A stretch of 64,000 bases of DNA, taken from contig JAYTJE010000079.1 in the NCBI GenBank assembly GCA_043731355.1, positions 1 through 64,000 on the forward strand. The letters are read 5' to 3'. Below are positions 26,228 through 35,363 of the stretch, piece by piece. The notes beneath the pieces were generated by a model. The model did no database searches, was not told where the DNA came from, and saw only the letters and a list, made by a program, of their open reading frames with translations. Source of the stretch: GWC2-56-14 sp043731355. GTDB lineage: Bacteria > Nitrospirota > UBA9217. The translations under genes and the position numbers were made by a program. Position 1 is the stretch's first letter; each line of letters opens with the position of its first letter.

Positions 26228-26235
26228 TTATATTT

Positions 26236-29200
26236 ATGCATCATGCCGATTTTGTCCACCTGCACCTCCACACCGAATACAGCCTGCTCGACGGCGCCAA
26301 CTCTCTCGATGGATTGATAAAGAAGGCAGTTGAGCTGCATATGCCCGCTGTTGCCGTCACGGACCACGGCAATCTTTTTGCCGCGCTGGATTTCTACCTC
26401 AAGGCCACCAAAGCGGGAATCAAGCCGATCATCGGCTGCGAGCTGTATGTGGCACCCGGCTCCCGCTTCGAAAAATCGGGAACCGCAAGCCAGCACGATG
26501 AAAGCTTTCACCACCTCATTCTTCTGGCCCGGAACAAGGATGGCTATAAGAACCTCGTTAAGCTCGTTACCAAAGCCTACCTCGAAGGATTTTACTACAA
26601 ACCCCGCATCGACAAGGAACTGCTCCGCCAGCACAGCGACGGACTTATCGGCCTGTCGGCCTGTCTCTCGGGCGAGATCCCCCGGCTCTTGCTCCAGGGG
26701 CGTTATGACGATGCCAAAAAAGCGGCGCTGGAATACCTGAGCATTCTCGGAAACGAGAACTTCTATTTTGAGCTTCAGGATAACGGCATCCCGGAGCAGG
26801 AAGTGGCAAACCGGGAACTGATACGGCTGTCGGCTGATACGGGCATTCCCCTGGTGGCAACGAATGACTGCCACTACCTGAACAAGGAAGACCATAAATC
26901 GCATGACGCCCTGCTCTGCATCCAGACGGGCAAGACCGTGAAGGACGCGAACCGAATGAGGTTCTCGTCTGATACTTTTTATGTTAAGTCTCCCGAGGAA
27001 ATGAAAAAGTCTTTTGCCCATGTGCCTCAGGCGATTTCGAACACCATCATCATTGCCGAACGCTGCAATCTTGAAATGGAGTTTGGCAAGTATCACCTGC
27101 CCCATTTCCCGGTGCCTGAAGGCGCTACGCGCGAATCGTACATGGCGGAGCTCAGCCGCTCAGGGCTGGAAGAGCGGTTCGGGGAGATCGAGGCCGTGCG
27201 CGGCGCAGGCAGCATCGACCGCGAGGCATATAAAAAGAGGCTGGAATTTGAGATCGAAATGCTCGGCAAAATGGGTTTTGCCGGGTATTTCCTGATCGTC
27301 TGGGATTTTATCCGGTATGCAAAAGAGCACGACATCCCCGTGGGTCCGGGCCGCGGCTCCGCAGCCGGCAGTCTGGTCGCCTATTCGCTCCGCATCACCG
27401 ACCTGGACCCCATACCCTACAATCTTCTGTTCGAACGGTTCCTCAACCCCGAGCGCATCAGCATGCCTGACATCGACGTGGACTTCTGCATGGACCGCCG
27501 CGAAGAGGTGCTTAAATATGTGACCGAAAAATACGGACAGGACCATGTGACTCAGATCATCACCTACGGCACCATGCTCGCCAAAGGCGTGCTCCGCGAC
27601 GTCGGCCGGGTGCTCGACATCCCCTATTCCGAGGTGGACCGGGTCGCCAAGTTAGTGCCGAATACGCTGGGCATCACGCTGGAAAAAGCCATGGAACAGG
27701 AACCGAAGCTGCGGGACCTCAAAAAGGACCCGCGCATGGCGGAGTTGATCGAGATAGCACTCAATCTTGAAGGCCAGGTCAGACACGCGTCGAAACACGC
27801 CGCGGGCGTCGTGATATCCGAGGAGCCGCTGACCGAGTATCTGCCCCTCTTTAAGACCCCCAAAGATGAGATCATCACCCAGTTTGACATGAAAGGCGTT
27901 GAAAAGATCGGCCTGGTCAAGTTTGACTTTCTCGGTCTGCGCACCCTTACGGTGATCCATAAGGCTGTTGAGACGATCAACCAGCGGCTGTTCAGAGCGC
28001 CCCTTGCCAAGACAGAGCAGTTCGTGATCAGCCGCATCCCCTTTGACGACGCCAAAACCTATGAGCTCCTGTCGCGCGGCGAGACCTCCGGTATTTTCCA
28101 GCTGGAATCCTCGGGTATGACCGACATTGTCGTCAAAATGAAACCTCAGTGCTTTGAGGACTTGATCGCCCTGGTCGCCCTGTATCGCCCGGGCCCCCTC
28201 CAGAGCGGCATGGTGGATGACTTTATCAAACGCAAAAAAGGATCGACCAAGATCACCTATGAACTGCCGGAGCTCGAAGCCATCCTGAAAGACACCTATG
28301 GGGTCATCGTGTACCAGGAGCAGGTGATGCAGATCGCCCGGACCCTTGCCGGCTACTCCCTCGGCGGCGCGGACCTGCTCCGGCGCGCCATGGGAAAGAA
28401 AGACCCCGAGGTGATGGCCAAGGAAAAGGTGCCGTTTCTGAAGGGCGCCGAGAAGCTGGGAGTGAATCTCAAGAAAGCCGAAGCCATCTTCGACCTTATG
28501 GCGAAGTTCGCCGAGTACGGGTTCAACAAATCCCATAGCGCCGCCTACGCGCTGGTTTCCTACCAGACCGCCTACCTGAAGACGCACTATCCGGTTGATT
28601 ACATGGCCTCCCTGCTCACGAGTGAAGTCCAGGATACGGACAAGGTGGTCAAATATATTTATGCCGTGCGCCAGATGGGCATTACAATCCTTCCACCGGA
28701 CGTCAATCAAAGCATGTGGGACTTTACCGTTGTTGAGGCCCATGACCGGGAAAACGTCGAACCGGGCAGCACGGTCGGCTCGATCCGATTTGGTCTTGCG
28801 GCGGTCAAGAACGTCGGCACTTCCGCGATCGAAGCCATTGTCGAAGCGAGGCGGACAAAAGGCACGTTCACTTCTCTGGCGGATTTCTGCAAGAAGGTGG
28901 ACCAGCGAAAAGTGAACCGGCGCGTGATGGAAGCGCTTATCATGTGCGGGGCCTTCGACGGTACCGGCAGCCGCCGGGCCCAGATGTTCGAAGGCCTTGA
29001 TAGGGTCATTGATCAGGGCGGAAAGCATCAGGAGCAGGAGGCCATCGGCCAGTTCAGCATATTCGGATCCCTGGAAAGCCAGAACGAAATAGCGCTGCCC
29101 AATGTCCCGGAGTGGAAGGAAAGTCAGCTCCTGGCGCATGAAAAGGAAAGCGTCGGGTTCTATATCAGCGGCCACCCCCTTGCCGCATTCGAAGCGGACA

Positions 29201-29754
29201 TCAAACGCTATGCCACGGCCACGACTGAAACGATAGAGAACATCCAGGACGGCAAGGAAGTGACGATCTGCGGGATCATTGCCGGAATGAAGATCAAGGT
29301 AACAAAGAAGAGCCAGGAAAAAATGGCGATCCTTGACCTGGAGGACCTTGCCGGGACTGTGGAAGTAGTCGTATTCCCGGACCTGTATCGGTCTTCGCAG
29401 CATCTGCTTCTGACGGATACCCCGCTTATCGTTGCCGGGACGCTCGATAAGAGCGAACAGGGAAACAAGATCAAAGCCGTGCGTTTGCATCTTTTGGCCG
29501 AGGTAAAAAAACGCGGCACGACCAGAATGGATATCCGCTTCAGCGCAACGGGCCTCACGCAGGACGACCTGCTCAAAGTAAAGGAAATCCTGCTTCGCTA
29601 TAACGGCACGGTCCCTGTTTTTCTCCGGCTTCAGAACCCCACGCGCAAGGATTCGCTCATCTCCGTGGGAAAAGAGGTCCGCGTGAATCCTTCCGAGCAG
29701 CTTATCAGCGAGCTCGAGGCCCTGCTGGGGGCTGGCTCGGTTTCACTGGCATAA
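26236..29754 (+). CDS. dnaE: DNA polymerase III subunit alpha
   Basis: The replicative polymerase, 1172 residues. The N-terminal PHP domain starts FVHLHLHTEYSLLDGAN with AVTDHGNL. The polymerase core shows GPGRGSAAGSLV and the PDIDVDFC acidic motif. It continues with fingers (RRAMGKKDPE), a helix-hairpin-helix region and a C-terminal OB fold (VTICGIIAGMKIKVTKK). The ATG at 26236 gives the standard family start. It has no Shine-Dalgarno because tRNA-Cys ends eight bases upstream; the mRNA is probably made by cleavage at the tRNA 3' end or lies on the tRNA transcript. Confidence 0.97.
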   Translation: MHHADFVHLHLHTEYSLLDGANSLDGLIKKAVELHMPAVAVTDHGNLFAALDFYLKATKAGIKPIIGCELYVAPGSRFEKSGTASQHDESFHHLILLARNKDGYKNLVKLVTKAYLEGFYYKPRIDKELLRQHSDGLIGLSACLSGEIPRLLLQGRYDDAKKAALEYLSILGNENFYFELQDNGIPEQEVANRELIRLSADTGIPLVATNDCHYLNKEDHKSHDALLCIQTGKTVKDANRMRFSSDTFYVKSPEEMKKSFAHVPQAISNTIIIAERCNLEMEFGKYHLPHFPVPEGATRESYMAELSRSGLEERFGEIEAVRGAGSIDREAYKKRLEFEIEMLGKMGFAGYFLIVWDFIRYAKEHDIPVGPGRGSAAGSLVAYSLRITDLDPIPYNLLFERFLNPERISMPDIDVDFCMDRREEVLKYVTEKYGQDHVTQIITYGTMLAKGVLRDVGRVLDIPYSEVDRVAKLVPNTLGITLEKAMEQEPKLRDLKKDPRMAELIEIALNLEGQVRHASKHAAGVVISEEPLTEYLPLFKTPKDEIITQFDMKGVEKIGLVKFDFLGLRTLTVIHKAVETINQRLFRAPLAKTEQFVISRIPFDDAKTYELLSRGETSGIFQLESSGMTDIVVKMKPQCFEDLIALVALYRPGPLQSGMVDDFIKRKKGSTKITYELPELEAILKDTYGVIVYQEQVMQIARTLAGYSLGGADLLRRAMGKKDPEVMAKEKVPFLKGAEKLGVNLKKAEAIFDLMAKFAEYGFNKSHSAAYALVSYQTAYLKTHYPVDYMASLLTSEVQDTDKVVKYIYAVRQMGITILPPDVNQSMWDFTVVEAHDRENVEPGSTVGSIRFGLAAVKNVGTSAIEAIVEARRTKGTFTSLADFCKKVDQRKVNRRVMEALIMCGAFDGTGSRRAQMFEGLDRVIDQGGKHQEQEAIGQFSIFGSLESQNEIALPNVPEWKESQLLAHEKESVGFYISGHPLAAFEADIKRYATATTETIENIQDGKEVTICGIIAGMKIKVTKKSQEKMAILDLEDLAGTVEVVVFPDLYRSSQHLLLTDTPLIVAGTLDKSEQGNKIKAVRLHLLAEVKKRGTTRMDIRFSATGLTQDDLLKVKEILLRYNGTVPVFLRLQNPTRKDSLISVGKEVRVNPSEQLISELEALLGAGSVSLA

Positions 29755-29764
29755 GGGAGGTTTC

Positions 29765-30412
29765 ATGAGCAGCATCAACGAATATTTTGAGCAGTGTGCC
29801 TTGAGCTCGCTTGAAAAGCAGGACAAATTCGAGCGTCTCGTGGGAGAACATTTTGCGGAATTTGATCTCGATGAAGGCGTCCTCAGGATTAACAATGATC
29901 TCGCCCTTCCGTTCCAGGTGCTCGGCGCCCAGTCGGACAATACGCTTACGTGGCTGTGGGCATGGTCCGAGGAGCATGAGGAAGTTAAACCGGAACAGTG
30001 CACAGCGGCAATGACCCTGAAGGAATGGGGAGAGAAAAACGGCGTTGGGGCTTTCCGCATGCCCGCGGTTGATATCGTGCGCGCCGATGGCATGATGATC
30101 TCGCTGATCGCCGCCGAAGTATGCAAAGCGAGCTGCTACTACCGGGACGTCTACGAAGGAGGTGCGGCGTTCGTGCTGCTCTTCGGCGCCGCTATTGACC
30201 GCCAGCCTGCTTTCGAGCTGTCCGGATTCATGCGAGCGTTCAATGATCTTGTCTCACGCTATGACCTGGACCACCGGAACACGGTGCTGTCCTATTTCCG
30301 GGCCAAGGGGCTTCCCTTTGTCGAGGATGGCGCCATCATCACCGGCAAGCTTGAATCGGGCGAAGAGCTCCGGATGGAATTCGATCGCAACGGCGGCATT
30401 CTGGCGAAGTAA
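29765..30412 (+). CDS. Hypothetical cytosolic protein, DUF6882-like, 215 aa
   Basis: I do not know the function. The protein resembles DUF6882-type proteins: a helical N-terminus (EYFEQCALSSLEKQDKFERL), a strand-rich part with DNTLTWLWAWSEEHEEV, and AEVCKASCYYRDVYEGGAAF in the middle. It is soluble, without signal or membrane segments. A GGGAGG ribosome site precedes the ATG ten bases after dnaE, so the two genes are co-transcribed. It ends convergent to the sensor kinase gene. Confidence 0.6.
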   Translation: MSSINEYFEQCALSSLEKQDKFERLVGEHFAEFDLDEGVLRINNDLALPFQVLGAQSDNTLTWLWAWSEEHEEVKPEQCTAAMTLKEWGEKNGVGAFRMPAVDIVRADGMMISLIAAEVCKASCYYRDVYEGGAAFVLLFGAAIDRQPAFELSGFMRAFNDLVSRYDLDHRNTVLSYFRAKGLPFVEDGAIITGKLESGEELRMEFDRNGGILAK

Positions 30413-30454
30413 AGACGGGTTTTGCAATGGAGGAGTATCTCTGGTGCTCCGTCT

Positions 30455-32224
30455 TCAGGACGGGGCCTGGGTGGAACTCACTGTGCGAAGCTTGACAGGA
30501 TCTCCCGTCTGCGGAAAGTATATTTCAAATGCCGTCCCCTCTCCCTCCCTGCTCCGGACCAGGATATCTCCTTTATGGCTTTTTACAATGCCATATACCA
30601 TGGCAAGACCGAGGCCGGTCCCTTTCCCCTCCACTTTCGTGGTAAAGAATGGAACGAAGATCTTGTCCAGCGCCTCGGGGGGAATGCCGGTTCCCGTGTC
30701 TTTGACCGTCAGCACCACATAGTGTCCGGGGTTCGGGCAGGGACAGGCCGCGGTGGCTTCAGCCACTTTTTCCCTGAGGGCAGTGGTAATGGTAATGGTG
30801 CCGCCCTTAGGCATGGCATCCACCGCGTTCATCACGAGGTTCGCGATGACCTGTTCCAGATGGATGCAGTCTCCGTCGAGGGGCGGCAGGTCCGCGTCGA
30901 GCAGCACCTGTACGTTGCAATTCCGGTCGAGCAGCGCCGGGCCGAGCAGCTCAGCGGTGTCCATGACAACAGCGTTTAAATCCGTCGGGACCAGCATGAG
31001 GCTCTTCTTCCGGGCAAAGCTGAGCAGTTTTGACACCATCTGCCCCGCGCGCAAGGCAGCTTCCTCTATGGTCTTGATCCTGCGTTTCCCGAACTCGTCG
31101 GTGACCACATGCCGCCGCAGCACTTCCGTGTGGCCGAGAATGGCGGTAAGCACGTTATTGAAATCATGAGCGATGCCGCCTGCAAGCACGCCCAGTGACT
31201 CCATCTTCTGCGACTGCAGCACCTGCTCCTGCAATTTTATCTTCTCGGTAATGTCCCGGTAAAAGGATTGAATATGAGGAGTCCCGCCGATGCTGATCGC
31301 CCGCGAGCTGACCTCGAGCAGGATTTTGCTTCCATCCTTGCGGTAATGCTCCGCTTCGTAGACAAGGGATTCGTTATTCAGCATCTTTCTGAAACGCTCA
31401 TCGAGTTCACCACGGGCCTTCTCAAGCTCAATGAGCCGGATGCTGGTCCCGAGGACCGCGTCCTGCTGAAAGCCGTGGAGCTCGCAAAAACGAAGGTTCA
31501 CATCGGTTATGTTCCCGTTCTGATCGAGCACGGCGATCCCATCGTTGGCATTATCGAAGAAGGCCCGGTATTTCTGCTCTGATATTTCCAGTGCCCCCGT
31601 TTTTTCAGCGACCTGGTCCTTCAGGCCGCGGGAATACAACTCGAGGGTGCGTTTGTCGTCGGAGAGCTCCGCCCGGAGCTGCAGTTCCGTGCCGATCAAT
31701 TGCTGATTGTAATATCTGAGGAGAAGGCCAATGGCAAAGGTGGAGATCAGAAACGCATTATTGCTCACGAACACCCCGCTGGTGATCTTTTCCGTGAGCA
31801 TGATCGGCACGAGATAGATACCATAGATGATCCCAACGAGGACGAACGAGAGCGATACACTGAAGGGCACAAAACTGAGACAGCAGACCGCCAGGACGAG
31901 CATGGCGGCATAGTACGGTGAGCTCTGTCCGCCGCTCTGCAGGACAGCGAGTTCGACGGTAAAGGCGCACAAGGCCGTGCCGATTATGGCGATGCTGTAC
32001 TGGTAGGCCTTGTTCTGTTTCAGCCGGTTTAGATAGTAGAGAATGATCAGGACAGCTGATACAGCGAGCCGGTAGGTCATGAATCGCTGGAAATTACCGA
32101 TAGAGATGAAGTAGTCCATGAATTCCAGGACCGGAAAGAGAATGGCGCCTATGATGAGCACCGTGCCAATCCAGTCCTGCGTCAGTTTTAAGAGGTGCTT
32201 CTCCGGTGAAAAGCGCTCGTCCAT
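30455..32224 (-). CDS. Membrane PAS histidine kinase
   Basis: A 589-residue sensor kinase. About six membrane helices (residues ~20-190), a coiled segment, a PAS domain (RAFFDNANDGIAVLDQNGNITD), then HisKA with the phospho-accepting His in GGIAHDFNNVLTA, and HATPase_c with NLVMNAVDAM (N box), DTGTGIP (G1) and GKGTGLGLAM (G2). No receiver domain is fused and no response regulator gene is next to it, so it is an orphan kinase. A 6-helix plus PAS layout also occurs in PilS, but nothing here ties it to pilA. Its promoter predicts a leaderless mRNA. Confidence 0.88.
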   Translation of the reverse strand: MDERFSPEKHLLKLTQDWIGTVLIIGAILFPVLEFMDYFISIGNFQRFMTYRLAVSAVLIILYYLNRLKQNKAYQYSIAIIGTALCAFTVELAVLQSGGQSSPYYAAMLVLAVCCLSFVPFSVSLSFVLVGIIYGIYLVPIMLTEKITSGVFVSNNAFLISTFAIGLLLRYYNQQLIGTELQLRAELSDDKRTLELYSRGLKDQVAEKTGALEISEQKYRAFFDNANDGIAVLDQNGNITDVNLRFCELHGFQQDAVLGTSIRLIELEKARGELDERFRKMLNNESLVYEAEHYRKDGSKILLEVSSRAISIGGTPHIQSFYRDITEKIKLQEQVLQSQKMESLGVLAGGIAHDFNNVLTAILGHTEVLRRHVVTDEFGKRRIKTIEEAALRAGQMVSKLLSFARKKSLMLVPTDLNAVVMDTAELLGPALLDRNCNVQVLLDADLPPLDGDCIHLEQVIANLVMNAVDAMPKGGTITITTALREKVAEATAACPCPNPGHYVVLTVKDTGTGIPPEALDKIFVPFFTTKVEGKGTGLGLAMVYGIVKSHKGDILVRSREGEGTAFEIYFPQTGDPVKLRTVSSTQAPS

Positions 32225-32231
32225 GGGAAAG

Positions 32232-32240
32232 AGTATATCA
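32232..32240 (-). promoter_or_regulatory. Extended -10 promoter of the kinase gene, leaderless
   Basis: On the minus strand TG-A-TATACT forms an extended -10 (32232-32240) without a good -35. The -10 box ends seven bases before the ATG at 32224. Confidence 0.5.
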
Positions 32241-32312
32241 CTGAATTAACGCCAATATATAAACAATTTTAACGCCTTTGAGCGCCCGGTCTCCGTTGCT
32301 CACCTGTCCTCC

Positions 32313-32341
32313 TTGACAACATGAGCTCTTCACGGTATTCT
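32313..32341 (+). promoter_or_regulatory. Promoter of the pseudo-rhomboid gene
   Basis: TTGACA (32313-32318) and TATTCT (32336-32341) are 17 nt apart. The promoter covers the earlier in-frame start at 32321, which therefore cannot be used. Confidence 0.65.
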
Positions 32342-32380
32342 GCGATCATTCCATCTATGCTTATTGAGGAGTCACCCGAT

Positions 32381-33169
32381 ATGCAGCTGCTTGCTACGCT
32401 TGAAAGAAAATTCCGCCGTTATGCAGTTCCGAACATGACTGTCTATCTCATCGCCGGCCAAGTCCTGTTTTTTATGTTCGCCGTGTCAGGCAGGTTCATC
32501 CTCGAGCGAGTTGTCCTTATCCCTGAACTGGTCATGGAGGGTGAATGGTGGCGGCTCATCACCTTTTTATTCATTCCTCCGGTGACGAATCCGATCTTCG
32601 CTTTTTTCGCCTGGTATTTGTTCTATCTCATGGGCGGCGCTCTGGAAGGTCATTGGGGCGCTTTCCGGTACAATCTTTTTCTGCTGGTCGGGTATGTCGT
32701 GACCGTTGCCGCATCGTTTCTCATGCCGATGTTCCCGGCAACAAACGTATTCATCGGCGGTTCCGTGTTCCTTGCATTCGCATTTCTCTATCCCGACTTT
32801 GTTTTATATATTTTATTAATTCTCCCGGTAAAGATCAAATGGCTGGCGCTGCTGACCTGGATCGGCTATGCCTATCAAATTCTGTTCGGGAGCTGGTCAA
32901 CACGGCTGTTCGTGCTTGCTTCGATCAGCAACTTTCTTCTGTTCTTCGGCAAGGACATTTACTGGAGGATGAAAACGGGGAAAAAGATCATGGCCTCGCA
33001 GGTCAAGGCATATTCCGGTAAAAAAGAAGCCTTTCATACCTGCGCGGTCTGCGGCATCACCGATCTTTCCCATCCGGCCATGGAGTTCCGCTATTGCTCC
33101 GAGTGCGGCGGACAGGGATACTGCACGGACCATATCTTCCATCACGAACACGTGAACAAAAAACAATAG
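32381..33169 (+). CDS. Rhomboid-like membrane protein with C-terminal zinc finger
   Basis: A 262-residue protein with six helices in the rhomboid order: the L1-loop motif GEWWRLITFLF, GGALEGHWGAFRYN after helix 2, and GGSV at the catalytic serine position. Rhomboid proteases need a serine-histidine pair; no histidine is present in the last helices (SISNFLLFFG replaces it), so it should be catalytically dead. After the membrane part comes a Cys/His-rich tail with CAVCG, CSECGG and HHEH, which can bind zinc. The start at 32381 has GAGGAG upstream and lies downstream of the promoter. It may be a chaperone-like pseudoprotease. Confidence 0.75.
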   Translation: MQLLATLERKFRRYAVPNMTVYLIAGQVLFFMFAVSGRFILERVVLIPELVMEGEWWRLITFLFIPPVTNPIFAFFAWYLFYLMGGALEGHWGAFRYNLFLLVGYVVTVAASFLMPMFPATNVFIGGSVFLAFAFLYPDFVLYILLILPVKIKWLALLTWIGYAYQILFGSWSTRLFVLASISNFLLFFGKDIYWRMKTGKKIMASQVKAYSGKKEAFHTCAVCGITDLSHPAMEFRYCSECGGQGYCTDHIFHHEHVNKKQ

Positions 33170-33225
33170 CGCGGGAGTCTCCTCCAGCGCCAGAATATGA
33201 AAAACCGTATGCAAGCAGCCCGTTG

Positions 33226-33678
33226 CTACTGCACGGTAAATGAGGCTGTTTTGAGCAGCGCACCCTTGCCGTCCAGCACATCAACCTTCCATTCGCCCTT
33301 CATGCCGAAGATGGTTTTATTTGCCCAGGTCCTGAACAGGGGGAACCGCCTTACCGGCAACGTCACCCTTTCCATCTCCATTTGACCGAGCGTCCATACG
33401 ACGACCACGGAAGTTTCCTGCGCTGCTCCGCCGAACTCCAGAAAGCAGTAAACCTTTTCCTGACTTTGCGGGAAATGGTCCGCAACGCCCATTGGTTGGC
33501 GGTTGTTCACGGTTGAGCAGATTTCCATACGGGTAAGCGTAAGAACGGGCGCGGTGACAGAGGCTGCTATGGCGTGTGTTGAAGGAACGACCGTGGCGGT
33601 TGGCGTGGTTTGCTGCGCTGAAGCGACTCCTGAAACAACCAGAAACCCCGTGCATAATAAAAATGCAACTCTTCGCAT
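33226..33678 (-). CDS. Secreted DUF2914 protein, 150 aa
   Basis: A small exported protein with a signal peptide cut after ...SGVASA. The mature part resembles DUF2914: an ICSTVNNRQP start with one Cys, a strand-rich core (EKVYCFLEFGG) and W-T-W-like features (VVVWTLGQ, WKVDVLDGKG). The function of DUF2914 is not established; it behaves like an envelope carbohydrate- or cell-wall-associated domain. The ATG at 33678 has a GGGGGTG ribosome site. It lies between two envelope genes. Confidence 0.7.
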   Translation of the reverse strand: MRRVAFLLCTGFLVVSGVASAQQTTPTATVVPSTHAIAASVTAPVLTLTRMEICSTVNNRQPMGVADHFPQSQEKVYCFLEFGGAAQETSVVVVWTLGQMEMERVTLPVRRFPLFRTWANKTIFGMKGEWKVDVLDGKGALLKTASFTVQ

Positions 33679-33812
33679 ATCGCACCCCCTCAATGCTGAA
33701 ATGGCAATGCCTGGTCAGTCTGAGTCTGAAAATCGGGAGGAATTCTCCGAGTATGAATCAGGGAAAAAAGTAAAACAGTCTGAAAGCTCTCTCAGGAAAT
33801 ACCTGGAGTCGA

Positions 33813-35219
33813 TCAGGCTGAATTCTTCACCGGGATTTTGAGCCGCTGTCCGATCCTGAGCAGTTTTCCGCGCCGCAGGTTGTTCGCTTCCATGATGCGT
33901 TCCGTGCTTGTGCGGTAACGGAGCGCCAGAAGCGACAGGGTCTCACCGCGTCTCACGCGATGCACGACATATTCTATCCGCGGCGGTGACCATTTAGGCA
34001 TTTTGTCGAGGCTGGCGAGCAGCGCTTCGCCTTTGCCGGGAGGAACGCGCAGCGCATAACTCGTATTCGGTGTCGCATCGCGCCGCAGTTCCGGGTTCAG
34101 TGCGGCGAGATCGCCGGGCTCAATGGCGAGTTTCGCGGCCATGGCGCTTAAGTGGACCGGCCGTTCGATCGTCACTGTTTCGTAAGGCAGCGGCTGGTCA
34201 AGTTCTGTCAGCGAAAAGCCATACTGCGCCGGGTCGTTGATGATGGTCAGCACTGCAAGGAAACGGGGGAAATAGCGGGCCGTCTCGCGCGGCAGCCGCT
34301 CATAGAAGTCCCAGAAATTATCGAGATAATTGACCTTCTGGTTCCGGATAACCCGTGCCACTGATCCTTCCCCGCAATTATACGCGGCGAGAACGGTGGC
34401 CCAGTCTCCGAACATCTGATGAAGCTCTTTGAAGTAAGCGATGGCCGCTGCCGTGGATTTATCCGGATCGAGCCGTTCGTCGATCCATGCATTCCTTTTC
34501 AGGCCGAACTTGTATCCGGTGGAAGGGATGAACTGCCAGAGGCCGAAAGCGCGGGAACGGGACAAAGCCCTGAGCTTGAACCCGCTTTCGATGAGCGGCA
34601 GCCAGGACAGCTCTTCGGGCATACCAGCTGCCCGCAAGGCCTGTGCCATTTCGTTGCGATATCTGCCGGAGCGCTTATAGGATTCAAGAAAGTACTCACG
34701 TTCCACGGTCTGGAAAGACTGGATCTCGCGCTTTACATGATCGTTCATCACCATGGGGATGGCATTATAGCTCCCCTTGACCGAGGTCTGCCGGGAAGCA
34801 TACATTTCCATGATCCTTTTGGAGATCATGAACCGGAGGTCTTCTTTTTGCTGGGTGACCTTCTGATTGTTGGGGACCTTTAAAATGAGCGCATAGGCCT
34901 GATCAAGGGATTCGATCGCCTGGTCCATATCGTCGTCTTCCCAGTACTCCTGGGCGGTTTCGGTGAGTTCCAGCGCCGTATCAAGGAGGCACTGGTCGTC
35001 ATCCGGCGCAACCGCAACTTTATCTTCAGGCGCAGCCGGCAATGCCTCTGTATGGGCGATATCGATTTTAGCCTCTGCCGACTGATGACCGTCCTGTTCC
35101 AGGGCGACCAGTGCCGGCGGGCTATCCAAGGCCGCGGTGCCGGGCGACTTTTGGGCTGCGCAGCCGAAGATGCTTATGCAAAGAGATAGTATTAAGATAC
35201 GGCGAAAGAGTATATTCAT
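33813..35219 (-). CDS. Lytic transglycosylase MltD-like, SLT plus LysM
   Basis: A 468-residue outer-membrane lipoprotein that cuts peptidoglycan glycan strands. The lipobox is IFGC, followed by a coiled region, a lysozyme-like SLT domain with catalytic Glu in LIESGFKLRALSRSRAFGLWQF, YNCGEGSVAR, then a YkuD-like linker and one C-terminal LysM (VRRGETLSLLALRYRTS) for binding glycan. It lies near the CAP-domain gene, divergent from it. The start codon is nine bases after a -10 box, so the leader is only a few bases. Confidence 0.93.
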   Translation of the reverse strand: MNILFRRILILSLCISIFGCAAQKSPGTAALDSPPALVALEQDGHQSAEAKIDIAHTEALPAAPEDKVAVAPDDDQCLLDTALELTETAQEYWEDDDMDQAIESLDQAYALILKVPNNQKVTQQKEDLRFMISKRIMEMYASRQTSVKGSYNAIPMVMNDHVKREIQSFQTVEREYFLESYKRSGRYRNEMAQALRAAGMPEELSWLPLIESGFKLRALSRSRAFGLWQFIPSTGYKFGLKRNAWIDERLDPDKSTAAAIAYFKELHQMFGDWATVLAAYNCGEGSVARVIRNQKVNYLDNFWDFYERLPRETARYFPRFLAVLTIINDPAQYGFSLTELDQPLPYETVTIERPVHLSAMAAKLAIEPGDLAALNPELRRDATPNTSYALRVPPGKGEALLASLDKMPKWSPPRIEYVVHRVRRGETLSLLALRYRTSTERIMEANNLRRGKLLRIGQRLKIPVKNSA

Positions 35220-35228
35220 TAGTTAGCG

Positions 35229-35257
35229 ATAGTAAACCATGATGATCGAAAATGCAA
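35229..35257 (-). promoter_or_regulatory. Promoter of mltD, near-leaderless
   Basis: On the minus strand TTGCAT (35252-35257) and TACTAT (35229-35234) are 17 nt apart; nine bases separate the -10 from the ATG. The -35 match is weak. Confidence 0.4.
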
Positions 35258-35275
35258 CCAGTATTTGATCGGGCC

Positions 35276-35304
35276 TTGATAAAATACGGGTATTGTCGTA
35301 TAAA
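35276..35304 (+). promoter_or_regulatory. Promoter of the CAP-domain gene
   Basis: TTGATA (35276-35281) and TATAAA (35299-35304) are 17 nt apart, giving a leader of about 50 nt. Confidence 0.6.
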
Positions 35305-35363
35305 GAATGTAACTGCCAGGGGCGGGAGTATGATCTTATCAAAAAAATGTCAGGGTGGTTGCG

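Noticed and set aside
27652..29490. Long antisense open frame inside dnaE
   Set aside because: It mirrors the codon bias of dnaE, which is certain, and has no recognisable motif.
32321..32380. Longer start of the pseudo-rhomboid
   Set aside because: It lies between the -35 and -10 boxes; the 32381 ATG has a Shine-Dalgarno.
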